DNA of 64,000 nt from Tolypocladium sp. Sup5 PDA-1 (Eukaryota; Ascomycota; Sordariomycetes; Hypocreales; Ophiocordycipitaceae). Positions 42,686 through 51,256 of the stretch are shown here, one piece after another. A program made the translations under genes and the position numbers. Every line of letters starts with the position of its first letter. Position 1 is the stretch's first letter. A model generated the notes under the pieces. The model made no database searches, was not told the DNA's origin, and saw only the letters and a program-made list of their open reading frames with translations. Where the stretch lies: the NCBI GenBank assembly GCA_000750105.3, contig JPHH03000034.1, forward strand, positions 1 through 64,000, given 5' to 3'.

Positions 42686-43564
42686 ATGGCCACCTTTACC
42701 AGCATCGTCGAGGCCATCATGACGCCCTCCCTCCCCGTCATCCTCATCGGCCTGCTCGTCGTCCTCGGCGCCCCCGTCCTGCTGCACATCATCCTCGCCT
42801 CCTCAGCGACCTACACCACGCCCCCCGTCGCCATTCTCCTCGGCCCCGACAACGCCGGCAAGACGGCCCTCCTCACCCTCCTCGAGCGCGGCACCGCCCC
42901 CGCCCAGACGCACACCTCGCAGGCCCCCCACGCCGTCGAGCTCAGCGCCTCCACCGACTCGGCCTCCAAGACGTCCTTTCGCAACCACGACGACTCCTCG
43001 GGCACGCACACAAAATTTCTCTTGGTTGACACCCCCGGCCACGGCAAGCTGCGCACCGTCGCCATGGGCCGCCTCGCCCGCGCCGACAAGCTTCGCGCCG
43101 TCGTCTTCATGGTCGACGCCGCGGCCCTCGGCGAGCGCGACGCCCTCGCCCCCACGGCCGCGTACCTCTACGACGTGCTGCTGTACCTGCAGAAGATGGC
43201 CACCGGCGGCGGCGCCGACAGCAAGGGCGCCAAGGCCAAGGCCAAGGCGGTCCCCGTGCTCGTCGCCGCCAACAAGATGGACCTCTTCACGGCGCTGCCG
43301 GCCGCCATGGTCAAGGCCCACCTCGAGACCGAGCTCACCCGCATCCGCGCCTCGCGTAGCAAGGGTCTGCTCGACTCGGGCGTCGGCATGGACGACATTG
43401 GCTCCGAGGAGCAGGACGGCTGGCTGGGCGAGTTTGGCTCCGAAAAGTTTACCTTTCAGCAGATGCGCGAGTTCGACATTGACATCGATGTCGTGGGCGG
43501 CAGCGTCATGGCCGAAGACGCCGACGTCGACAAGTGGTGGTGGTGGATTGCACAGCGAGTATAG
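42686..43564 (+). CDS. srp102: Signal recognition particle receptor beta subunit
   Basis: Intronless, 292 residues. An N-terminal transmembrane anchor (about 14-38, 'LPVILIGLLVVLGAPVLLHI') precedes a small GTPase fold with G1 'GPDNAGKTALL' (about 53), G3 'DTPGH' and G4 'NKMD', ending with a Trp-rich tail 'KWWWWIAQRV'. The order and length match SR-beta, which holds SR-alpha at the ER membrane so that ribosome-SRP complexes dock at the translocon. There is a somewhat long Ala/Lys-rich insert before G4 (GADSKGAKAKAKA). The gene is divergent from akr1 and convergent with the cystathionine beta-synthase gene. It looks intact. Confidence 0.9.
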   Translation: MATFTSIVEAIMTPSLPVILIGLLVVLGAPVLLHIILASSATYTTPPVAILLGPDNAGKTALLTLLERGTAPAQTHTSQAPHAVELSASTDSASKTSFRNHDDSSGTHTKFLLVDTPGHGKLRTVAMGRLARADKLRAVVFMVDAAALGERDALAPTAAYLYDVLLYLQKMATGGGADSKGAKAKAKAVPVLVAANKMDLFTALPAAMVKAHLETELTRIRASRSKGLLDSGVGMDDIGSEEQDGWLGEFGSEKFTFQQMREFDIDIDVVGGSVMAEDADVDKWWWWIAQRV

Positions 43565-43848
43565 AGCTGGGAGCATCGGTCAGGGTGATGTACTGTACGA
43601 GTAAGTGTTGCAATAGCTCCATAATATCATAATTCTCGTCTATGGCCAAGATCGCCTCCCTATGCATCGCTTCCCACAGTAGATGTTGAGTCTACCAGCC
43701 TGCCGTTAAATTTGCTTATTCTGCCCCTTTTCTAAACAACAAACGCCTGGCCTTCAAAGCAAATGTCCAAAGCACATGTCCGCCCAACATTTCACTCATT
43801 GGACGCCCATGGCTTCCTGTTGAAAATCCATGAGCAGGTCCTTGGGGC

Positions 43849-45455
43849 TCACAGCTTCCGGCTGACCATCCACGTCAGCAGGTCGACCTTGGTCACCACC
43901 GCAATCGGCTTAGACAGCGACTTGGCGTCGCCGCTCCCGTCCGTCACCACGGCCGCGCTGTTCCACTCGAAAAAGTTGCTCAGCGTCGACAGCGGCGTGT
44001 CCCTGGTGATCTCGACAAACTTGCGCTTGGGGCCGGCCGACTTGCCCGTGGCGCGCTGGCGCGGGTCCGTGACGATCTCGTCGAGGCGGCTAAAGTCGAA
44101 CATGACGTCCTTGACGGGGCTCTGGCCCGTGGCGCGCCCGCGCGAGATGTAGCTGAGCAGGTTGCCCAGCGTCACCAGGCCGACGAGCTTGGACGAGGTG
44201 GAGAGCACGGGCAGCTGGTCGAAGCCCTTGTCGCGCATCGTCTCGATGGCCTCGGAGCACGCGGCCGTCTCGGAGACGGACGTGACCGGCTTGAGACGGA
44301 GAGCGGCCACGGTAGCGCCCTCGTACGGGTCCGTGGGCTTCTTGTCGTTGCCGGCCGTCTTGGCCGCAGTGGCCTCGATCCCATTGACGGGAAGCAGCCC
44401 GTTGGCTGCCAGCCAGTCGTCGTCGGCAAACTTGGACAGGTAGCTTCGGATGCTGTCGGGCAGAACGACTACCACGACGTCACCCTTCTTGAAGCCAAAG
44501 TCCTTGACGGCCTTGAGCATCGCCGCCATGGCAGAGCCGGAGCTGCCACCGACGAGCAGGCCCTCCTCCGAAATGAGCCTCCTGGCCAGGTAGAAGGACT
44601 CCTGGTCGTCCGTCTTGTACCACTTGTCCACCAGCTCGCGGTCCAGCACGTCGGGGATAAAGTCGTATCCGATGCCCTCGACCTTGTACGACTCGTTCAT
44701 GTGCTCCTCGTTGAGCACCTCGGGGACGGCGAGGATGCTGCCTTGGGGGTCGGCGGCTACGACCTTGATGTCCTTGTTGTGCTTCTTGAGACCTCTGGCG
44801 AGGCCGGTGATGGTGCCTCCGGTGCCCGCGCCGGCAATGATGGCGTTGATCTTGCCGCCCGTCTGTTCCCAGATCTCCTCGGCGGTGCCGTGCTCGTGGG
44901 CCAGGGGGTTGTCCGGGTTGCCGTACTGGTCGAGGATGTGGGCGTTGGGGATCTCCTTTTCGAGGCGGCGCGCGACGCCAATGTGCGACTCGGGGGCGTC
45001 CCAGGCGGCCTGGTTAGGGGTGCGGATGATGGTGGCGCCGAGGGCGCGCAGGACGGAGACCTTTTCAGCGGACATCTTCTCGGGCATGGTGATGATGGTC
45101 TTGTATCCCTTGATGGCGCCGACGAGGGCCAGGCCGATGCCGCTGGAAGGTGTTAGTCAAGAGTACACGGAGAGCAGCCATCGCGAACGTACGTGTTGCC
45201 GCTGGTGGGCTCGATGAGGGTGTCGCCGGGCTTTATCCTGCCGCTCTTCTCGGCCTCCTCGATCATCCTCAGCGCGATCCTGTCCTTGACGCTGCCGCCG
45301 GCGTTGAACAGCTCCGTCTTGGCGTACACCTCGCACTCGATGCCCAGCGACTGCGGCACCTTGTTGAGCCGCACGAGTGGCGAGTTGCCGATGAGCTCTG
45401 TCGCGGAGAGCACCGTTGCGGGCTTGCGCCCGACGTGGGGCAGCGCGGTAGCCAT
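43849..45455 (-). CDS. cys4: Cystathionine beta-synthase
   Basis: Exons 45455-45193 and 45142-43849 (50-nt intron, gtacgt...ccttccag) give 518 residues. The PLP-dependent fold has 'IGNSPLVRLNKVP', the PLP lysine in 'AGGSVKDRI', the substrate loop 'PTSGNTGIGL' created by the splice, and the phosphate-binding 'GAGTGGTITG'. Residues 350-518 hold a pair of CBS domains ('AIETMRDKGFDQLPVLSTSS' and 'EWNSAAVVTDGSGD'). There is no N-terminal haem-binding extension, as in yeast Cys4. It joins serine and homocysteine into cystathionine in the cytosol, the first step of transsulfuration toward cysteine. The absence of the haem region fits the fungal form. Intact. Confidence 0.94.
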
Positions 45456-45784
45456 GATGGAGAGGGCAGTGTCGAGCTTTCGGGGTACGTGAAGGTATGC
45501 GCGGATCCAGGAAGCAGAGTCTCTCGGAGCGCCTTGGTGTACGATGTATACGGAGCAGAGGAGACGTGGTGGATCGAAGTGGCATGTCGAGAAACTTTTG
45601 CTGCCCCGCGCCGATGCCGAGAGTATCCGCCAGGGTCGCTTGCGGGCGGAAGGCGCGCCTTAGTCATCGCTTCCGTCCCGGGGCAGGCACGGAGCCCCCG
45701 AGACGCCGAACTTGACCCGCTGGGCGACTATAAGCGCATTGGTGACAACATTGCCTCTCAACATCTCGCCATCGTGTGCTCAAC

Positions 45785-46029
45785 ATGGCGGACGCAAAAA
45801 AATTGAACAAGGAGAAGAACCCTCGCTTCGATGGCCAATCTGGCCAATCCAAGGATGGACCGCCGAGCAGCAGCGCCAGGTGGCGGCGTGTAAGCAAGCT
45901 ACGTCCGTACTTCGTGCCAAGTATCCGGATCTACTCCGAAATGGACTGTTGTTTCCGTACCTTAACCTATTGCAACTTCACCAATCCGCGCCCAACATCT
46001 CTACGCGCCGACACTGGCAAGGGGCTTAG
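45785..46029 (+). pseudogene. Small conserved-looking gene with a frameshift, unknown function
   Basis: An ATG at 45785 opens 'MADAKKLNKEKNPRFDG' in one frame. From about 45855 a second frame carries 'GWTAEQQRQVAACKQATSVL', 'RAKYPDLLRNGLLFPYLNLL' and 'QLHQSAPNIST'. The two parts would join if one base were added near 45850, next to a 9-bp duplication 'ggccaatcy'. The second part has a convincing helical, coding look. No intron with good sites joins them. It may be a real small gene with a sequencing slip or a recent pseudogene. Confidence 0.4.
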
Positions 46030-46202
46030 CAAGCGCCATTGACCTGCCGTCTTGGCCCCTCGTATGACGAGCTGCCACCCCGCACGCGATGCGCATTTCC
46101 TTGTCCTGCCATCCTCCCCTTCGACTTGGCCGCCTCCGCCCTGCAAAACCACCGAGCCGGAATCCTTCCTGCCCGTCGCCCCGGGGCTGCGCGTTCGGCT
46201 CC

Positions 46203-47360
46203 ATGTCATCCAGCGACGACTCAGCGCCCGATATTCAGTACGAGTCCATCGAGGGCGTGGAGAGATTCGAAAAGTACCGATCTGGAGGGTACCATCCTCT
46301 GCAGATTGGCCACACGCTTCACCATCGGTATCGAGTGCTTCATAAGCTTGGCCACGGCTCCTTCTCTACCACTTGGCTCGCCCGGGATGTGCAGAGCCAT
46401 CTCAAGGGCCTTGTCGCAGGCAAGGTTGGCATCGCAGATTCTACTGCGAGGGAGGTGGATGCCATGTCGGCCTTGGGAGGTTCCGGGCACGCCGCCCCCG
46501 ACGGCCCGGGCAAGGCTTTTATCCCTCATCTTCTTGACCATCTCAAGATTCGTGGCCCGCACGGTGTCCACCCGTGCTACGTGACCGTCGCAGCCATGGC
46601 CAGCCTGTCCAGGACCAAGGAAGCATCATTCTTGGGGGTATTTCAGCTTGATGTCGCGAGAGCCCTGGCCGCGCAGCTTGTTCTGGCTGTTTCGTACATG
46701 CATGCTCGGGGTTTCGTTCATGGAGGCATGTCTCTCCTCTATACGTTGCCCGCGCCGTTGACTAATGCCCGACGCCTAGATCTTCACCTCGGCAATGCTC
46801 TTTTGCGACTGCCAACCGCGACCATGAACATGTCAGACGAGCAGCTTTATCGCCAGTACGGCGAGCCAAGGCTAGAGCCTGTTGTTCGGTACGACAGACA
46901 GAGCCTGCCGCCAGACGTCCCGTCCCAAGCCGTTGTACCAATCTGGCTAGGGAAGCCATGCGAGGACATCGCCATATCCGAGGCCAACATCTTTCTTTCC
47001 GACTATGGCGAAACGTACTCGCCCTCACGCGAAGCCAGGTTCTCGTCTCATACGCCCCTTTGTTCGCAGCCGCCGGAATCCCGGTTCGAGCCCACCAAAC
47101 CCCTCTCCTTTCCTTCCGACATCTGGACACTTGCGTGTTCCGTCTGGGCAATACTAGGACCGGGAACTCTATTCGACGGTCTTCTCGCCACAGAGGATGA
47201 CATTACCTGCGAGCAGGTCGAGGCTCTCGGTATCCCGCCAGCCGAGTGGTGGGAGTCATGGGACGCAAGAACAGACTTCTTTTCTGAAGACGGGATCCCG
47301 AAACAAGAATATCAGACGTTGGAGGATCGCTTCCAAGTCGGCTTGCAAGCACCGCGATAG
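46203..47360 (+). CDS. SRPK-like serine protein kinase, cut short by an in-frame stop
   Basis: Exons 46203-46725 and 46780-47360 give 367 residues. An in-frame ATG at 46089 could add 38. Typical SRPK start 'ESIEGVERFEKYRSGGYHPL', glycine loop 'LGHGSFSTTWLARD', lysine in 'GKVGIAD'. The catalytic loop 'HGDLHLGN' appears only after removing a 54-nt intron with a GC donor (gcatgt...cgcctag, branch 'ttgactaatg'). Retention would keep the frame open and insert 18 residues. The metal-binding triplet is D-Y-G, and 'PSDIWTLACSVWAILG' follows. A TAG at 47358-47360 ends the frame, yet the same frame continues to 47528 with kinase-like sequence ('LALMRSMLSFRPEHRPTAMA'), so about 56 C-terminal residues are lost, including the RP of subdomain XI. 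SRPKs phosphorylate SR-type splicing factors. Confidence 0.8.
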   Translation: MSSSDDSAPDIQYESIEGVERFEKYRSGGYHPLQIGHTLHHRYRVLHKLGHGSFSTTWLARDVQSHLKGLVAGKVGIADSTAREVDAMSALGGSGHAAPDGPGKAFIPHLLDHLKIRGPHGVHPCYVTVAAMASLSRTKEASFLGVFQLDVARALAAQLVLAVSYMHARGFVHGGMSLLYTLPAPLTNARRLDLHLGNALLRLPTATMNMSDEQLYRQYGEPRLEPVVRYDRQSLPPDVPSQAVVPIWLGKPCEDIAISEANIFLSDYGETYSPSREARFSSHTPLCSQPPESRFEPTKPLSFPSDIWTLACSVWAILGPGTLFDGLLATEDDITCEQVEALGIPPAEWWESWDARTDFFSEDGIPKQEYQTLEDRFQVGLQAPR

Positions 47361-47528
47361 AGTTTGAAGATGGCCCTGTTTGAGGCCGACGAGAGGGAGG
47401 CCATCCTGGCGCTCATGCGATCGATGCTCTCTTTTAGACCTGAGCATCGGCCCACAGCCATGGCAGTGCTCAAGTCTGAGTGGATACAGAAATGGGCACT
47501 TCCAGAATATGAGAAGATCTACAAGTAG

Positions 47529-48173
47529 GCTGTCAAATCGCAACACTACATTTACTTGACCTCTTTTAGCGTCTTCTCCATGAAAACCGCGGTATAAAAA
47601 TAGGATAGCTTCACGTCGTTCATGGGGAGGGCGTGGTGCAGCCATCCAGGCCGTTGAGTCGAAGCCCTATCAGAAGGCCTCCGGAGTGAACCCGTCGAGT
47701 TGGAGATGGGGTGCATCTCAAGACACGCAGTACACAACACAAGGTGAAGCAGCGACATAAGCCTCTGCCTTGCGGATCGGCCGTACGTAGTGCCTTGACA
47801 AGCTTCCTGCGCAAATAGGAAAGACCGGTCGCGACGGTGTGAGTTAACTCGTCTATAACGTCAGGGGTAAAGCTCTTAGCGATCACTGCTACGTCCTGTT
47901 GGAATTGCGCCATGAAGAATTAGCCATGTGTTCCGGTATGTTTCGCCCACGTAGTAGTCTTCGGTGCGGTTCCCCTACCAACTCGAACAGCTTGCTCCCA
48001 CCGCTATTCCCGCGGCGCTCGCGCTGGTCCAGCATTGCCACGACAATAGTCCGGGTCTCTTCCCGTGTCTCCCGTGTCTCCCGTGTCTTGCTAACTCTGC
48101 CTGGTTTAAGAAATTGTCCAAGGCCGCCCTCCAGGCTCGTGGTCTGGGTGCCAAGTAGGTGACCAAGCGGAGC
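47529..48173. other. Repeat-rich intergenic, gene fragments possible
   Basis: Short frames such as 47913-47620 on the minus strand ('MAQFQQDVAVIAKSFTPDVI') look partly protein-like but end soon. A 'tctcccgtg' triplet repeat lies at 48059-48085. Start of the right accessory flank. Confidence 0.35.
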
Positions 48174-48370
48174 CCGAGTTTCATCAGATCGTCTAGGCGG
48201 AGCCAGGAGGCGGCTCCCACTCACCGTCGGGGCGCCATATGCCTGAGCGCCCCTCCCGACACGCCGATGACAGCCTCAAGACGCCCTGTACTCCGTACAT
48301 ACATCCGTGTCCGCAGGATCTCTCATCACAGCGCACGAAGCTCCATGTCGACTTGGTGTGGGCCAATCAG
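48174..48370 (+). repeat. Duplicated segment, copy 1
   Basis: About 190 bp match 50343-50516 in the same orientation with many point differences and small gaps. Shared runs are 'gcgcccctcccg', 'tcacagcgcacga' and 'gctccatgtcg', and both end in 'tgtgggccaat'. Differences are mostly transitions, as expected for an old RIP-exposed or otherwise decayed repeat. Confidence 0.65.
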
Positions 48371-48694
48371 CATCCAGACGAGGTCGTACAACATCGCGTG
48401 TCTGACGGATGCCCGAGTGCAGGGCCGCCACTGACTTGGGCCCTCGATGCCCTCACCCAGATTACGACCACCTATATCAATAGTCCAATAATAGAGGGAG
48501 CCAATACAGGCCATTTCTCAGATTCCCTATACTAGTGAGCGCTTTTTACTACAGTCCATTCTCGTGCCATTTGTTTGGCTAGACTGGTTCACGCCTATGG
48601 TCGGTCCTCCATGCTCTCGAAGTGGGGTTTACATCACTCCCTCCCTCGTACTTATCGCGCATCTTAGTCGAGAAAACACTCCTGCTTTTAAGCG

Positions 48695-48945
48695 TAGATC
48701 AGGGCAGAGGAAAAAGCGAGGAGGATTAGTTAGGCAGACTGCTGACTCTTTGAGCTGAGAAAAAGCAAGGCAAAGGCCGGCCAGTCACGGAGGCAGAGGG
48801 AGGATAAAGAAACAAGGAAGTCACTTGCACGGAAAAAGGCACATCGAACACATATCTTATGGTTTCACGGCATGCATGAATTGATCACGGATTGGCACTC
48901 TATTTTCTTTCCTTAACGTATGAATTGGCACCACATAATTTGTTG
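48695..48945 (+). repeat. Dispersed repeat family, copy B
   Basis: Counterpart of 4665-4945 in the same orientation, with the same ordered blocks 'gggcagaggaaaa', 'agctgagaaaaag', 'cacggaggcag' and a terminal 'gaattggcacc'. No coding capacity seen. Confidence 0.45.
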
Positions 48946-48986
48946 AGGGGGAACGAACACACCAAAGGCCGAGTGCAACGATCGTC

Positions 48987-49154
48987 GTGTAAGTCGTAGA
49001 GCCTGTGCCTGCCCAAGAAGTCAGCTACTAGTTAGTGACACGAGTCGTCGTGTAAGTCAGTGCGCCGGTTAACGTGTAAGCCAAGACGGCTATCTCCGTG
49101 TAAGTTAGAGCGACGGTTGCTATGTAAGTCGGGACGGCTATCTCCGTGTAAGTC
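48987..49154. repeat. Minisatellite with gtgtaagtc core
   Basis: 'gtgtaagtc' or one-base variants occur six to seven times with spacers of about 17-50 bp. The pair 'gacggctatctccgtgtaag' is repeated at about 49085 and 49134. The repeated core resembles a 5' splice site, but no exon is attached. Confidence 0.6.
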
Positions 49155-49164
49155 AGAACATTAG

Positions 49165-49506
49165 CACAACGGCGCGTAGTCTACAAATCAACGCCTATAT
49201 AAACAGGTCTTTCATATCGTGCAAGTCAAAGGCAAAAATGCAAGGAGAGGCAACCACGGCCGTCTTAAAAAGGTAGGGGGAATTACCTAGGATTTTTTAT
49301 TATTAGAATCTCGAAAGCTCATGAACGTCACGACTTGCGTCGATGTGTGCATGAGGGACTATCTATTCATAGGGACATAGACGTCTCTCTTATACCTACA
49401 GACTCGCTGGGCCTCCCAATGGTCCTAAACTGTTTGTTCCTCTATTCTGTTGTTCCTCTATTCTTTTGTGTTTTCCGTTTTCCTCTACTATTCCGTTTAT
49501 CCGGTT
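49165..49506. other. No gene seen
   Basis: AT-rich with a short tandem 'ttgttcctctattct' repeat near 49434-49467. Confidence 0.35.
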
Positions 49507-49614
49507 CATCAGGTGGCAGAACATGAAAGAGGTCCTCTGGGTGTTCCTGCACAAAATTGTCATCAGGTTCCAGAACATGAAACATGTCCTCTGGGTGTTC
49601 CTGCACAAACATTT
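49507..49614. repeat. Two tandem 54-bp repeats
   Basis: Two adjacent 54-bp units starting 'catcaggt' differ at a few bases. Being a multiple of three, they keep a minus-strand frame open that would repeat 'FVQEHPEDMFHVLEPDDN'. That frame starts at 49669 and ends at 49442. It may be part of an old gene or element, but nothing else supports a gene. Confidence 0.65.
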
Positions 49615-50342
49615 CATCTTGCTGTACCACATAGTCGCACTTGGCATGACTCTCCCAAAGGTGAAACACGCATGGGTTATTGTCTTTTATGCACTATATT
49701 TCTATTAGTACTAGATAGCGTGCTCTTTTTAAATAGTACTTACTAAATGGTCTAAGTGGCAGGGCTTTTCACGACGTTTCCGACTATGAATACGCCCTGG
49801 CCAGTTGTGACTGCCATATTCGAATAAATAAAAGCACTCCTGGGTAAAAACGGTGCATGTCTATTTAGTAAATAGGAAATTAGTCTTCTTATCGTTATAT
49901 ATAGGGAGCATATTTACATGGGTTATATTTCTACTTACGCCGATATACTTCTTCCGGTCCATTGGCTTGCTCCGGTCCATTGGCTTGCATTTTCCGGTAA
50001 TGGCAAAGAAGGCAATCAGGAATATAACCACGTTAGGCTTCATAATGAAGATTCAGACCTATGCCCGCGGTAAATATAGGTGCTCGCTAATAGGGCAATG
50101 AGTTAAGAGTAATGGAGGGGCATGTAAGAATAAAAGTATAGTGGACTGGCTGAGTACTAATACATCTAATACTGACGGCTAGTGTAGCTTGACAAACAAC
50201 CCGTTATTCACTAGGGGTAGTAACGCGGCCCCAGACTATATATATAAAACAAAATGATAGGCACTCGAGGGAAAGGCTGCATCTCGGTGTGTTTATTGTC
50301 CCTCAACTACTCGTATGCGTTATCCGATCAATCAAGCAGCGC
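49615..50342. other. No gene seen; decayed sequence
   Basis: AT-rich, with a 17-bp direct repeat 'ccggtccattggcttgc' at 49955-49990. No supported feature besides this. Confidence 0.35.
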
Positions 50343-50516
50343 GCGAGTTTCAGCTCGTCTAGTCCCATTCACCGTCGTAGCCTAAGCGCCCCTCCCGGCA
50401 CACCAATGAGAGCCTTAAGACTTGCTGTACTTGGTACACATCCCGATATCCGCAAGCAAGGATTTCTGATCACAGCGCACGAGGCTCCATGTCGGCTGGA
50501 TGTGGGCCAATTACAG
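50343..50516 (+). repeat. Duplicated segment, copy 2
   Basis: Counterpart of 48174-48370 in direct orientation, about 2 kb away. Confidence 0.65.
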
Positions 50517-51256
50517 TGACTCCCTACTAATTATGAGTCAAAATAAGTGCGTCTTATTACCGCGTTTGACTGGTAATTAAGGGGACCCGCACTGTAGCAC
50601 CCTGACGAGCTTGTCTGGCTGATGCACGAAAGACGGGATATTTCCCTCTGACTAATAGGCCCAGGTTGCCGGCGATGAGTGACGGCATTCACACACGCAA
50701 AAGCTCAGTGAATGAAGAGCCGACAAACTGCTCGATGGCGGCGTGTATATGGTACTCGTCTACCTGTGCACTCTCCTTACTCAGCTGGTTACTTCGTCCA
50801 CGTTTGGTACTCCGCGCTGACGCTGCCGTAGGCTTCGGCCGCGAAGCCCGTGGTGGACGCCCACGACAACCCTGACGGATATGACAACTTCGACGCCGGT
50901 GCTGCGGATTCCCACTTTCTTCGTGGAGGAACGACACGTGCTCGATTCCGGCTAGCGAGGTCGTAAGATGACTTGGTGCCCTGATCTTACCACATCGCAG
51001 GAGACAGCTTATGGGACGCCCTCGTTGTTGACGCCATGCCTTCGCGGGCCGTCTATCTTGCCCAATTATGCTAGCAGCATCGTACGAGATTGTGAGAGAG
51101 CTCTTATTGCACACAGTTGCCTCCCTGCCAGTTTCAAGCATTCAATTCATGTACATCTCCACTTTGCTCCATACTGGGAGAGAGCTTGTTCAACGCCGCT
51201 AGATTCCATCGTTGTGCCCAAGGCGACGTCCTCGTATTGTATTTTTGACGACGCCC
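50517..51256. other. Upstream region of the PKS remnant
   Basis: A minus-strand frame at 51141-50689 has no recognisable domain. Otherwise nothing supported. It may contain the former PKS promoter. Confidence 0.35.

Noticed and set aside
42803..43576. Minus-strand frame of 257 codons
   Set aside because: Antisense of srp102; the plus strand has clear GTPase motifs.
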